Source: Pristionchus mayeri
Lineage: Eukaryota; Nematoda; Chromadorea; Rhabditida; Neodiplogasteridae
Length of the DNA stretch: 64,000 nucleotides
Direction of reading: 5' to 3'
Assembly (NCBI GenBank): GCA_036245805.1
Contig: BTRK01000001.1
Location: 10,106,001-10,170,000 of the forward strand
Shown: positions 24,190 to 36,191 of the stretch, one piece after another
Layout: the number at the start of each line of letters is the position of its first letter
Position numbering within the stretch: the first letter of the stretch is position 1
The notes under the pieces: model-generated
What the model was told of the DNA's origin: nothing
Database searches by the model: none
The model's input: the letters and a program-made list of their open reading frames with translations, nothing else
Translations under genes and position numbers: made by a program

Positions 24190-25230
24190 TCATCCAAGGG
24201 TCCTCCTACTCTATTTCCTGGAAATATATTATTTACTTTTATCATTCCTTCAGCTATTGTATATCTCATTTTATCCTTACATTTTCCCAAGTCCATCTCA
24301 TTTAAAATCGAAAAAGACCACGTAGGGGCACCAGCAGACCCTCTTCGTCTATATTTTCGAAGTTCCTATCGTCCATTTATTCATAGCTATTTGGTTGCTT
24401 TGACAGCAATTTAGCATTTTGTAATCCATAATAGTTGTATTGTATTGTGACTTGCTTTGGCGGGTATTTTAAATTTTAATTATTTGAAACATATTGCGTA
24501 GTCAAAAAAGAAGTGATCTCTTCATTTTCACCTGTGTTTTTGCCATCAAAATAGGCAATTTAAAGATTCCACGTTTAGGCTATATACTGTGATAACTTGC
24601 CATATGTTTTTCCAATCTCACATCTGGTTGTCTTTCATTTCATACCAAACAACATTTCCTTTCGATTGAAACTCAAACTTCTAAGTTCATCTGATTGCAA
24701 GCCATACGTCCTTGTGTTTCTTAATTGTGCAATAATATCTAAATTATTATTCAGTTTTTCAATCCTATGCACACATTCCCTTTTTTTATATTTTATGAAA
24801 CGATCGAAATGAACTAAATTAATTGAATTAACTGGAAAAATATTTATGCAAATGATTGTACATACTCGATATTGCAACGCCGGGTTTGAACTTGACTATA
24901 CATATTTATTCAACCATCAGGGTCTGGGCCTGTTGAATGATGCTCGTGTTCCATAGGTCGGGATCTCTTCTGCACTAGAGACCTTTCTTTCTGAACTTTC
25001 TGAACTTGACTAGAAACGTGATTTTTGGATAAGAAGTAATCTAGCTAATTCTGACCTATATAGGATCGCAGGGGTCAATGATCGAATAAGACAATGCCGT
25101 GGAAAATAAAGAAAATGGAAGTTGCTTTGGTCATAATGAGGGGTGGGCTCGTGGGTGGAAATCTGAGTTGTAGAACATAACGAGGGCAGACATTCCTTTG
25201 TCGTGATTATGGGAATTCGGGCTGATCAAA
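24190..25230. other. Convergent intergenic region
   Basis: About 1 kb between the stop of the plus-strand SET-domain gene (24187) and the stop of the minus-strand receptor gene (25233). It is AT-rich, as expected for two facing 3' ends. I see no further gene and no clear AATAAA that decides either 3' end. Confidence 0.5.
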
Positions 25231-25232
25231 TA

Positions 25233-28200
25233 TCAATGCAGCGACGAGGACACGTACATTCTTCGCTTCTTCTGCTCTGCTAGGATGGAAGCAAGGGTCT
25301 CGCTCTGGTAGTTCACCTGAAATGCGCTCATAATTGATTCGAAAAAGTGATCAATTCTGCGTAATACAGAACAATTGACTCTTACCTTAATGAGCATTAT
25401 TTTCTTGCATATTTGCAAAATATTTATCTTTGCGAATATTAATTTTCCCTCATAATTGCAGCCATTTTGTATAATTGAATCAAAATCATACCCGAACATT
25501 TCTCCTTTTGCAACAACAGAGCGCCGTCTGCAGCTGATCAATAAGTCGGGATGCGAGGATGCGGTAGTACCTAAAATTGCAAATATTGATAGGAAGTAAA
25601 AAATAACTTCCTTCCGGAAGGAAGTTTTTTTACTTCCTATCAATATTTGCCAATTCAGGTACTACCGCAAATAGAGGATAATTGTCACATAAGAGTGGAG
25701 GATAATAAGAGGATAATTGTCACGGCATTCAATCATTACCCTTTTTATTCGGAACTTCAATTTCAGGTGAATCTCCAGAGTTAGACTACAGCTTAATTCC
25801 TAGCAGATCAGAAGGCGCAAAGGGTGCATTTCGTCACGGCATTCTATGGAACATTTCCAGAAAACATTCGCTTCGAGATCAACAGCAAGAGAGCATGTAA
25901 ATTCGCAACGAGATTTCTCTCTTTCTCTACCCTCTCTGATTTTTCGCCCGTGCCTCGTTGCTTCACTGATCATATCTGATTTTGGTAATTTAAAAATTCA
26001 CCAACCTGACGAGACAGAGATTGAACAAGCAGAAGTAGAGCGGGAAGAGGTGATACAGCCAGCGAGCAATCTGAATTTCACGTTTATTCCGACACATGGA
26101 AGAAATGATATTGCATAATTTAATCAAAACAAATTCCTCTAAAATCTCATAACATGATACTGCTTCCGATCTAGTGAATGAAGAAACCAGGAATACGCTT
26201 GAACAATCACTTTGAAATTCCAGTTGAGGAACTGCTGGGTCGCCTCGTCTCCTTCTACGGATCCAGTGGAAATGGTGAAGGCGAAGTTCACCTAAAAATG
26301 TGGACTTTAACACTTTTATTGAGATTTCATAATTTTTTACTAAATGAAATCGAACATAATCTGTTTACAGATACGAAAATATATATGAAGAAAGAAGAAA
26401 TTTAGTTGAAATTTAGTGTAGCAATTTTAAAAAAATCGTTTAAATTTCCCACCTCTAGTAACTTGAAGAAGAAAGCGAGTCGCATTGCCAGGTCCAGAAC
26501 GAGAACCAGAAGGTTCACTCGTGGGAAGGACCTGGGAAAAATAATATATTTGGATTGAAAAATTGGCGGAAAGTGACGTTAAAGCTGTCAGAAAATTAGT
26601 GAAAACGCTGTACAGAGTACGCAGAATAAAGCTACAAGCAATTTCGAAGCTACGGCTGCATTATTTACCTGCTAAGCGACGAGTTCATTCGCGGTTCGAA
26701 GGCGTGAGGCGGGGCTGTTTTCGTGGATGCTATGAGTAGGAAGAGGAAGGAGAGGAGGTGCGGCACAAGTAGGAGGCAGATTCTGGAAATTCATTCATAA
26801 ACGTTCGATCTAACGATGCAAATTTCTCTTTCCAAATGGTTGTATAAAATTGGGTGCATCTCTACATTTGTAAGCTTTCAAAATAAAAATGAACGCACCT
26901 TGCGAATAAAGCGGCTTCCGTGCCCATGAGTGAGGCGAGCACGCGCTGGTCGAGGATTACACCTGGAATAGCGAAGATTTGTTGATGTTTTGTTAAAGGA
27001 GGAGTAAACTCAAAATTCAATTTTTGAAGTGCACTGCCTAGAGCTCCACAACGATAAGAAGCTCCGAAATGTTCACATTAATATCTCCATTCCGAACAGA
27101 GTTATCGCTAGTTGGCTGGGAGCCAGATCAGAGAAAGCTCAGGGAAGGGGGGGGGGGGCGAGATAGCACGCGCTTTGAAGAGAACGCGTCCCTAGGTGAA
27201 ACATATTCCAACCGGGCGTGCGTTTGCATTTACTCATCCTTTAATATCTGATTACTCAGACTTCCCTGAATGGGAGATACACGTCTAGGTATGGTAGCAC
27301 ATGCTAAGGGTACAGTAGACAATATGCCTTCCATTCACCCGAGTAGAGTAGAGTCGAGGCGAGCAGCAGCGAGGGAAAGCAGGATGAGTCGATGAAGGGA
27401 GAGTAGTCGGTGAAGAGGTTCAAGTATCTGATAAAGCATTGGTACATGTATCTATTACCAATATCAAATTCTGAACATCGTTCAATCTTTCTAAAAAAAG
27501 TAGATTATTTATCTTTGAGTGTTGTTAGATTATGTAGGAAAAAATCATATTCTCACCGATCCAGTGCAATGCCAAATAGGATCATGCCCGAGAGAAAGAT
27601 GCCGTTGTCGACAATTTGCGTGAGGAAGATCTCCTGCAATGGTTGATCTTTGATTGCCGATCACTGGGATTTTTTAATAGGATGATGTGATCATTGAAAT
27701 GTGTCAGAGTATGGAGATTCCTTCTCCATTTTTCGTTCTATATCTCGCTACTTTTGGCACAGGAGAACACGAAATTCGCACGATTGTCTATGATAACGAT
27801 CGCATTTCCAATATGTATGCCTTATTTGGAACTGATTAAAAAGATATTTAGAGATAGCGTTTTTCATACTAGTAATATTACATTGAGTTTCAGAGTCAGC
27901 TCAAATCCTGTCAGATTGCTACAAGCCAATAGGTGAGAGTGAAATAAGCGTTATTAATATAATAACAATTTAATTATTGCTCACCTCCAGCCCAACCACT
28001 GCCCAGGGTGCAACGTTCTCCAGAACCTTCCCATCCGGCTGCCAGAGATCAAAGATCACTGCGAATGAAATCCACGAGATCGAGAAAATCACGTTGAAGA
28101 GCAGCAGCAGCATGACGGAGATACGGATTCTGAAAGAAATATTTCACCAATTTTTTTTCTAAAATTTGATTCGATTATCTTATTTCTCTGTAAAGCTTTA

Positions 28201-28547
28201 CGTCATCGTGGTACAAAAATGTCTAATTGTTGTATAGCGTTAATGGAAACCTAGTCAGATGGCATGCATATTTCAAATTAAGCAAAACTATATCATTCAA
28301 TCTCATTTCGTCATGTCTTCATTCTACACACTCACTCGACCGGTCGAGCGGTGAGAGAGCATCGGCAACGAAGAGACGAATGCCCGTCTATCGAATTCTA
28401 CTTCATTACGTTCATTACTCACTTCATCACGTTTCTCTTCGTCTTCTGCGCTGCGAGGGCGGTGAAGAGGAAGAAGTTGACGATGAGGGAGAGGCAGTGG
28501 ACTGCCAACAGGAGCGCAGTCTCCCACGTTGAGGAGGATGTCGTCAT
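25233..28547 (-). CDS. Orphan rhodopsin-like seven-transmembrane receptor
   Basis: Eleven exons give one open frame of 333 residues: 28547-28423, 28129-27985, 27633-27557, 27427-27339, 26962-26899, 26782-26669, 26531-26453, 26291-26211, 26070-26006, 25570-25492 and 25316-25233. Exon phases match at every junction. Successive hydrophobic segments include ALLLAVHCLSLIVNFFLF, ISVMLLLLFNVIFSISWI, GIFLSGMILFGIAL followed by DRY (the helix-3 DRY motif of class A receptors), ICLLLVPHLLSFLFLLIA, VNLLVLVLDLAMRLAFFF and YHLFPLYFCLFNLCLV. The tail begins with an LCCCKRRN cluster, a likely palmitoylation site after helix 8, and ends SSSLH. It probably acts as a plasma-membrane G-protein-coupled receptor; the ligand is unknown and I cannot assign a named chemoreceptor family. 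Two introns are largely filled by repeat elements. Confidence 0.85.
25560..25669. repeat. Palindrome overlapping a splice acceptor of the 7TM gene
   Basis: The arms are about 52 bases each and meet at TTCCGGAA near 25614. They contain AATATTGATAGGAAGTAAAA and its complement. The left arm includes the first ten exonic bases (25561-25570) of the receptor's tenth exon, and the right arm carries an inverted copy of that acceptor and exon start (TTCAGGTACTACCGC at about 25655-25668). This differs from a plain insertion because exonic bases are part of the palindrome. Confidence 0.8.
26993..27243. mobile_element. Non-autonomous element with TAAAGGAGGAGTAAA ends, family E
   Basis: The terminal repeats are TAAAGGAGGAGTAAA and TTTACTCATCCTTTA. 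It is about 250 bases, with no reading frame of interest. A second copy in the opposite orientation is at 59348-59591, matching through nearly the whole length (GAGCTCCACAACGATAAGAA, ATCTCCATTCCGAACAGAG, GGTGAAACATATT). It fills most of the intron between 7TM exons 27427-27339 and 26962-26899. It contains a G12-type homopolymer near 27149. Confidence 0.8.
28312..28378. repeat. Palindromic MITE, family D
   Basis: The arms TCTTCATTCTACACACTCAC and the complement GAGAGAGCATCGGCAACGAAGAGACG surround the CGACCGGTCGAGCGG centre. It lies just beyond the first intron start of the 7TM gene region. Related copies are at 35690-35745, 51710-51775, 58261-58387 and 59600-59673. Confidence 0.6.
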
Positions 28548-28994
28548 CGACGAAGTCGCGTTGCTGAAAGGATCTTCTATTGACTACATGAAAAGGTACG
28601 ATTGTACGAAAGGCAAAACGCAAGGAGGAGGCGATCTACGGTGTACAAAGTTCCCCTAGCCACACATCTGTGCGCCAACATGAATTGATCGCATGAAGCG
28701 ACGGCTGACGAGTTGGAATCAGTAGATCCCAAATGTTAAATGATAAACGATTCTGGCTTACCTCTCTGCACGCCGATGCAGCAGCAGGTCAGAGATCCAG
28801 ATTACTTGTGCCGGTGGGGTCATCAGGCTCAAATGTGGCTCAATTATAACACCCAAACACGCACGAGTTTACGCACAATGACAAGGCGATGAATATCAAG
28901 ATTGCTGCTGAAACCATTCACAATGTATTGTTTCAATGGTGAATTCAAGCGCAGAATAAGGAATGCTCTCGAATAAATCCTTTAGTGAGCGGTT

Positions 28995-29156
28995 GCGCTA
29001 GGTCGAATGTTCACCGTCGGATAATAACCAAAAATGTTGCCCTTCCCCAGTATGATCACAGTAGGCCCCCTAACTGTCAAAAGAGCTACTGTGGTATTTC
29101 TGCAGAATTTTCCATTTTTTAGTTATCATCCGGAAGGTTATCATCCGACCTAGTGC
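28995..29156. repeat. Inverted-repeat MITE, family B
   Basis: The ends are GCGCTAGGTCGAATGTTCAC and the complement ending CATCCGACCTAGTGC, with nested pairing of CGGATAATAACC against GGTTATCATCCGG. The interior shows CACAGTAGG and CTACTGTGG pairing. Confidence 0.7.
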
Positions 29157-30816
29157 ATACTGGGCGACTGCACAAGGTTGCGCAGTAATGCACTATGCTA
29201 CGTGTATAACAAAGGTGTACTTCTCGGTATCGGAGAAGTAGTAAATGACTGGCGCGTATTAGACATGATTATTTGCACACATTCTCTAAGAAAAAAAATA
29301 AACAGCTCATGGCTAGCAAATGCACAAGGTTGCGCAGTCAAACATGAAGCTACAAGTTGCGCTAATGTATATTGCTTGAGCGTGAGGATCGAAAGAGTAG
29401 TAGTAAAAGCATGGTACTCTCTTAGCCGTCGATATATTGCGTCAATGCAAGAGAGCCAAGCCATCGCTCCGGAAGAGTGAAAGAGAAAGAGGACAGGATA
29501 GTCGGGCAGGCAATTATAGCTCACACATTCGACTAGTAAGCGAGCGAAGCAGGGGAATGATTTTATGGAGAGGATCTGACCTCTCCAGTCCCCTCACTCT
29601 CTATCTAGTTAAACAAAAAGAGAGAGCGGATGTAATGAAGAGAGCGCGATCAAGATGAGAGGGATTGACCCGAATCAGCGCCCTCGGGGCAAGCCCGCGG
29701 GTTCAATATTGTGAAACCATCGATGAGGGAGATTACTGTAGCGAGTAGGCAATAGCGGACGAAGACTGAATGATTTTGGACAATGTTAAGCGTTATGACC
29801 AAGAGTACGACAGCCAGTCGCCCAGGTCCGGTGTTCTAAACGGATTGATGTTTTAGCCTGTTGAAAACCGGAGGTTTTGACGCAAAGTTCAGATGTCAAG
29901 AAAAAAATGCGAAAGTGCTGTCCAAAAACTTTTCGAATATCGTGAACTCATTAGTGATTGAGGTGACGACTGCGGTAAGCCAGGATCCAAAAGAATACAA
30001 ACGAGTGAACGATAGCGAATTTTGAATTCGATCAACATCAGGCACGGTAACAGACAGAGAATGGACACATTCAAAACAGTTGGCTCCGGACAATTCAAAA
30101 AAAAAGGGACCATCAGATCCTCGCGCGGGCAACACTTCATTATGCATCGATGGAGAGAGGGATGATCCTCGACTTTCTCCAATCCCAGTGCTCTCTCGGT
30201 GCCTCTAGACCATTGCCTGGATAGTAAATGAGTAATCGTCTGGTACTCTCTCCAATCTGCGTACTTTCTCGTTTACTCCAGCTCGTGAGAGAGTATGCGA
30301 TTAGAGGAGAGTGGGGGATTTCTGGCAGGTGGTTGAAGAGGGCGAGTAGGGTAAATAATTAGAGTGGAGAGTGGAGAGGATCTGGGGTCATCCGAGGACT
30401 CTCCCTTCTCTCTCCTTTCTCTGACGTGTTTATTGACATAGAGGGCATTGTTCTAGACGAGTGGGAGGCCAAGAAGAGGGCATGGCTGGGATCCCGGGTG
30501 TTTGATCATCTAGATAAACGTAAATTCTAAAAGAGCGGGGGGCTATGAACAACTTTAAACATGGATATTAGAAAAAAACATGCATTCTACAAAAACATAG
30601 AGTCAATCCATTGCTCGGCAAGCCAGGAATGCGGAACTATGCTAGGGCATGGCAGAGTGGCTGCCTGGTCCCAGTCTCTCCATCCCTCTCCGGGATACTC
30701 ACTGACTCTTCTTCGACTCTCTATCTGACCAGTAAGATAGCTTACTAGTTGCGGAACGCGCTCTGATCGGTCAGGCTAGGCGAGAGAGTGTGAGAGAGTA
30801 TGATGAGGAGAGTCAG

Positions 30817-30818
<2 letters not shown>

Positions 30819-30892
<74 letters not shown>
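30819..30892. repeat. (GA)n microsatellite, about 37 units
   Basis: A pure GA run of about 74 bases. On the plus strand it encodes an Arg-Glu repeat inside a spurious frame. GA/CT tracts of this sort recur in the surrounding 28-31 kb DNA. Confidence 0.95.
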
Positions 30893-30899
<7 letters not shown>

Positions 30900-31802
30900 T
30901 AGCGAGCGGATCTGGGAGCCATTATGGATAATTGGCGGGCGCACGCGCGAGTTCACGAGCCAATGGCACGGGGACGGAAAAAGGAGGCTCATCCAGTTAG
31001 TGGAGGAGAGTAATGTTTTACTCTTCGTGTTTGGTTCACTCTCTACTTGTCAGAGATTATGAGCCTCTTTTTAGGTAAAGGACTACAGAGTAGAATGGAT
31101 TGCCAAATAACTGTTATAAGCCTAAAACGTTGGCAACATAGTGATTTAGATGGCTCAGCAAAGATCACAGAATCCAATTAGATAAGGAAACGCGTGCAGC
31201 TTAATGTCTGATAGAAATAAAGCGTATCCACGAGAGAGAGCACTAGTAGGCACAAGGGTTGAAAGGCCCAGGTGATGCAAATCATCATTAAAAGAGATGC
31301 ATTCGAAAAATGAAATGTCATCAAATGAACGCGGAAGAGCAATTCCTAAACGTAGATCAGATGCATGGTGCCAACGGGAAGCAATGAGGGAGAAAATTTA
31401 GAGGAATGGGGATCGGAAATGTCTGTTCTCCTCTCTAAGATCCCGTGCCAGATGCGCCGAAGATTTAGTTCTCGAGCAGAAAAAAAATATCAAGGGCGAA
31501 GCGTTCAGCGATTCTTCCCACTCATTCATTCGCGATCATAACATACAGATGCGCTGAGACAAATATAGAACATTCTTAGGTATTATACGTCCTGATTCCC
31601 TAAATTGTAAAATCAGAATTCTATGATGGGGCCGGAACTCCAATAGTAGTGATCAGCACGAACGATATCTAACGGACTACAGCTGAGCAGTAATCTGTTC
31701 GGGGCGATCTGATCTCCCGCGGTGCCAGTCCTTTCGGTGTTCTTTCTCGCACCAGGGTACCGAAAGGGAACTGACACCCTCTTGATCCCCCCCTTTTCTC
31801 TC

Positions 31803-31937
31803 GCCCAGACGAAAGATCTAGTGATGGCAAAACGGCACGCGCTCTCCTCGTTTCACACGCTCTCTCGCTCTGTCTGACCGATGAGAGAGCGTGTGAAACG
31901 AGGAGAGCGCGCGCCGTTTTGCCATTACTAGAAAGAT
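31803..31937. repeat. Palindromic MITE, family C
   Basis: A larger copy of the element at 12181-12303: GATCTAGTGATGGCAAAACG and CGCTCTCCTCGTTTCACACG on the left are mirrored by GTGTGAAACGAGGAGAGCGC and GCCGTTTTGCCATTACTAG on the right. The arms are about 55 bases and nearly perfect. Confidence 0.8.
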
Positions 31938-32114
31938 CCAAGCGAGGGAGTGGGAGAGGAGGCCGTTGAAACATGATAAAGCGTAATTTCCCAAAGATCA
32001 AGCATCATTGGACAATGTAATCATATTGTATGCAGTTCTGGAATTTGATGGCTCGGCATATTCATTCCATAATGAAGAGACAGAGACCCGAATTGCTGCT
32101 CTTGTATTATCCGC

Positions 32115-32204
32115 GGCGCTCTGTCGAATGAGAACTATTGAACCATGCCGCCTTTAGTATATCAAAGGCGGCATGATGCAATAGTTTTCATCTGACCTAT
32201 CGCA
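32115..32204. repeat. Short palindromic MITE, family A
   Basis: A diverged copy: GGCGCTCTGTCGAATGAGAA, the centre CCGCCTTTAGTATATCAAAG, and the complementary arm. The ACGTCAT core has changed to AACCATG on one side and ATGCAAT on the other. Confidence 0.75.
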
Positions 32205-32614
32205 TTATCCCTGCCCTCTCATCTAATAGGCATCCACACATGCTCAATATTTAGTGTGATCCGCATCGATATTTAACATTATTTCATTTTTTTTCTGATT
32301 TGCCACGGAAATTTGTTGGAATAAATTATTTGTGAATTTCCCAATGGTCAAACATGTATTTTAAACCAATTCATACAATGGGAAATTTGGTAAAGCTTCC
32401 GAGATAAGTTTTCATGGAGGCAATGTCGTTCAGGTAGAAGATCTGTTAGAAGACGATGGGTGGTGACGGCGAAACTGCGGATCTGACAAGATGAAAAATG
32501 GCCTAGAGAGATGTGGAATGGCGAACAAAAAATTGTCAGAGTTTGTAATATTGGTGACCGTGCTTTCCATTTCCCCACAGCCTCTCAAGCTATCGAGTAG
32601 GGATGCGCAAACGA

Positions 32615-33765
32615 TATCCGATATATCACGGATCTCCTGTAAGAATGCCGGAATGGATGCGACAGAAAAATATTTTGGGTCATGGATTTCGCTGATAACA
32701 TAAGGACTGACCAAAGTTAGGATGGCGAAAACGACTATCAACTTCGTTTTTCAAAATTAGCATATTTTGACCTAACACTTTGGAAGGCTGTATCTCCGTC
32801 AATTGTTGACCAACAGCGACCGCATTTTTACCAATCGATGCGCATTCAGGTACCCTACAAATATGTTCTGTTGAGCTAAGCGCAGAAATTACGCATTCAC
32901 ATTGTTTTGCTCAAAAAAAATATTTAACAGTCGTGATCTACCTTTCATGATGAAAAACTCTCGATTTTTATCTTTGATTTGGATTCCCCGCCCCAGAATT
33001 AGGGTACATAGTTCATTGATCACAACACGGGGCTTATCATATCGCCACTCAGTAGCCAGAATGAGAACTTAGTTCAATTTTTTGAATGAAACGCTTTTCG
33101 GCGTGTATGTCACTTACGGATTATGCAAATTTGCAAAGTAGGACTATCTCGAAAACGGGCAACTTTGGCATCTTGGTCCTCTTAGTCGTTCTTGAAGACC
33201 TGATCTAGAGCTATCGATTATTAGTCCTACTTTGCAAATTTGCGTAATCCGTAAGTGACATACACGCCGAAAAGTGTTTTATTCAAAAAATTGAACTAAG
33301 TTCTCATTCTGCCCACTGAGTGGCGATATGATAAGCCCCGTGTTGTGATCAATGAACTATGTACGTACCCTAATTCTGGGGCGGGGAATCCAAATCAAAG
33401 ATAAAAATCGAGAGTTTTTCATCATGAAAGGTAGATCACGACTGTTAAATTTTTTTTTTGAGCAAAACAATGTGAATGCGTAATTTCTGCGCTTAGCTCA
33501 ACAGAACTTATTTGTAGGGTACCTGAATGCGCATCGATTGGTAAAAATGCGGTCGCTGTTGTTCAACAATTGACGGAGATACAGCCTTCCAAAGTGTTAG
33601 GTCAAAATATGCTAATTTTGAAAAACGAAGTTGATAGGCGTTTTCGCCATCCTAACTTTGGTCAGTCCTTATGTTATCAGCGAAATCCATGACCCAAAAT
33701 ATTTTTCTGTCGCAACGAGGTCTCATTTTCCTGCATTTTTACAGGAGATCCGTGATATCGGAATG
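32615..33765. repeat. Long palindrome with arms over 500 bases
   Basis: The left arm is about 32615-33144 and the right arm about 33222-33765, with a spacer near 80 bases. Pairing is near perfect throughout, for example CATAAGGACTGACCAAAGTT with AACTTTGGTCAGTCCTTATG, and CACTTACGGATTATGCAAAT with ATTTGCGTAATCCGTAAGTG. The right arm has a small insertion near 33715. Positions 32700-33660 alone pair over more than 430 bases each side. No protein of recognisable type is encoded, so this is a non-autonomous hairpin or foldback element. Confidence 0.9.
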
Positions 33766-34013
33766 GAGCAATTAGCTATGCGATATATCGGAATTCCCAC
33801 TCAATTGTCGATAATATCGGGAAAACGTTTAAATTCTTATTGAAACTCAACGCCAAATTCTCTATTGAAACAAAGGGAGACCGATTCCGATATACGTAAT
33901 GGCAAAAATGAGAGGAAAATATCGGAACAATATCGTTATCGTTATCGTTTGCGCAACTCTACTATCGAGTGGCGAATGTGAGTGATAACTGAATATACTT
34001 TGACCCGAATTAC

Positions 34014-34195
34014 GAACGGTACTGAGAGAACAAAAGTCGTAGTCCGTGGTGTGGTGGCGAGATTTACTACATTTGATTCTAAATACACGCGTCACGCGGG
34101 CGAAAAAAATGTTCCGCATATATTTAGAATCAAATGTACTAAATCTCGCCACCACACCACGGACTACGCTTTCTGTTCTCACAGTAGTTCTTACA
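34014..34195. repeat. Palindrome of about 180 bases
   Basis: The left arm CTGAGAGAACAAAAGTCGTA, GTCCGTGGTGTGGTGGCGAG, ATTTGATTCTAAATA pairs with the right arm TATTTAGAATCAAATGTACT, CTCGCCACCACACCACGGAC, TTCTGTTCTCACAGT. The loop, containing ACGCGTCACGCGGGCG, is about 35 bases. Confidence 0.85.
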
Positions 34196-34248
34196 GTGAG
34201 GAAAAACGGAGACCAGCTCAGGAGTCGCTCCACTCTTAAGATCCTATA

Positions 34249-34292
34249 GCTGCAGATGCAATTGTTCTGCATAGCTGCAGATGCAATTGTTC
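34249..34292. repeat. Two-unit tandem repeat of 24 bases
   Basis: The unit ATAGCTGCAGATGCAATTGT is present twice in direct succession, joined by TCTGC. It is minor, and just outside the 34014-34195 palindrome. Confidence 0.8.
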
Positions 34293-36128
34293 TTGATCCG
34301 ATCCCAATCTAAATTGCTTCGTTGCGATATGCAAAAGTATTGCAAAAAATTACCATTGTGTTTTGTCTGCGTTCGTAGTATTCTAATGCACTGGAAAATG
34401 TAGAAAAAAAGAAAAATTGTATTGGAGAAGTGAGGGAGATTCGAAAAATATTCCCGCTAGAGTTCGGGAAAGAGTTCAATTCACATGTGTACTCTCTAAA
34501 ATAATGATGGAAAATAATGAGACGTATCCCGAATTTCGACGACTGGTGCTCACCTGTCAATGTTGCTCTACGCAACGGTGATTCCATGAAGAGTTAGTCA
34601 AAAAAAATCAGCTTTTTGGTTCAATAATAATTTAACAGCGCGATGCGTTAGAGGACGAGGTTGCGTAGACACCTGCAGTACGCGGATATGAAGAGTAGAA
34701 GAGAGATGCGTAAGATGTAATGTAAAAGGAGAAATTTACATCCATGCAACGAATATGAAAACGTCGTCCTATTGTTGGGGCAGCAGTGGGAACACGAAGA
34801 CCAACGATCAAAGATCAATTTCAAAAATATCTCCCAATGGTTTTGTAGTGTTCTAAAGCAACCCTCTTTATACCGCATCAAAATAGAGAGCAAGCACTCA
34901 TTCCTCACGCATCTACCCACGCTACTGAATGGTTGCGGAAGGAGCCAAAGCAAAAGAGGGTGCCTTGCATAACTAACGAGACCTCGTGCACGTAGAAAGG
35001 AATACAATGGCCAGCCCACTCGGTGTACTAAACAAGTGACCAGCGAGGGAGGACGGCAGCTGGGAAGCGAGTGAGTGGATGTCCTCCACCTGAAGATTTT
35101 TGTTTAATAGTTTCCCATCAGCGGTGGAGCAGTGAACGATATTAGGGGGATACAACCAAAGCGGTGGAGACCACCAATAATATAGCCTGAACGTAATGTT
35201 TACGAGAAGGAAGGGTTAGGGAAGGTAGTTCTAGAGAAAGCGGATGGTAGGAGATGAGGGAGCAGAGCATGCTACTGACAACGAAGTATGAAATTGTCAA
35301 ATTTCATTCCGAAATTAATTCTAGAAACATGGAATTTATGGTCTGTAAAATCCTAAAATCTTCATGTCAATCACATAAGGCATAATTACTCGGAAGAATG
35401 CGTTTAGTTTCATAAACTGATAGCGCAAATTGAAGGAGGTCAACTCATGAAATGAAGTGGCTTTATCGTCGTTTACTGTTCGATACAAACAAATATGTGC
35501 TCAAATTAGACGGGTATGTTTATTATTCGAAAATCTTTGTACATACAATCGGGCGGGCTGGGATTCCTGGATCAGTTGAGATTAAGGTGGCGGGGCATTG
35601 GTCATGGTCCATACTAGACAAACACGGGGAAGGGGAGTTAGGGGCGAGTGACGAGTGTCGAGTCGAGATGGTTTCGCAAGCTAGTGCTCTCTTCATTATG
35701 TCTACTCTCTAGCCGATCAGACCGGTGAAAGAGCAGGCAAAGTTAGGAGAGAATTTGCTTGCGATACCATTCCTAGAGTGAACAGTTACGAGCACCAAAC
35801 ATTCGAAAACTAAAGGATAGTGGGGAAGGCACTGACAGAAGGAACGAGTGTGTCACGGAACAGAAACAGGGAGGAAATGGGAAGAAAGAGAGGGGGGGAA
35901 ACTGAGGCCCGTAACGTGCGTAAACTGATGCGGAATACAGGTGCAAAATGCTTTTCCCGGAAGGAAAAGTGGTGCAGTAGCAAAATAAAGAACAAATGGG
36001 TGGGTGCTCAAGCGATCCGCGTCTCGGGCGGGTACGGTAGCGAGGTGGTGCGCGTGTGGGGCGGACGCGACGAGGACGCTGATGGAGCGTCCGCCTCTGA
36101 CGCGCCAGAGTCGGACGAGCGCTGCCGG

Positions 36129-36191
36129 CTAATCGTGTGTGTCGGCGTACGGGAGGTCCTCAACCATGAGTTTGATCGGCTCGAGCGACCT
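36129..36191 (-). CDS. Possible alternative last exon of the membrane-protein gene
   Basis: After a strong TTGCAG acceptor, the minus strand reads RSLEPIKLMVEDLPYADTHD and then TAG (20 codons in phase 0). It lies about 350 bases downstream of the annotated stop. It could be joined to a phase-0 donor upstream, either the weak AAA|GTAGCC at the end of the main last exon or the good AAG|GTACGG after 37156. It could then give an alternative cytoplasmic tail. It is also possible that this is a chance frame. Confidence 0.4.
   Translation of the reverse strand, partial: RSLEPIKLMVEDLPYADTHD

Larger units (their letters stand above)
28660..36120. other. Gene-poor, repeat-rich region between the 7TM and membrane-protein genes
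   Basis: Apart from the repeats listed separately, I find no supportable gene in these 7.4 kb. Open frames near 29.9-30.2 kb and 34.6-35.0 kb (minus strand) have hydrophobic stretches but no partner exons with consistent phases. A GA-rich frame at 30.8-31.06 kb is the product of a microsatellite. The upstream promoter of the 7TM gene should lie at the left end. Confidence 0.45.

Noticed and set aside
29889..30182. Minus-strand frame with hydrophobic stretches, possible receptor exon
   Set aside because: No neighbouring exons with matching phases and no DRY-like or other receptor motif. Surrounding DNA is repeat-rich.
30790..31062. Plus-strand frame with an Arg-Glu repeat
   Set aside because: Generated by the (GA)n microsatellite; no other support.
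34648..35019. 123-codon minus-strand frame with hydrophobic segments
   Set aside because: Lacks good splice or start context and any recognisable family; likely chance.
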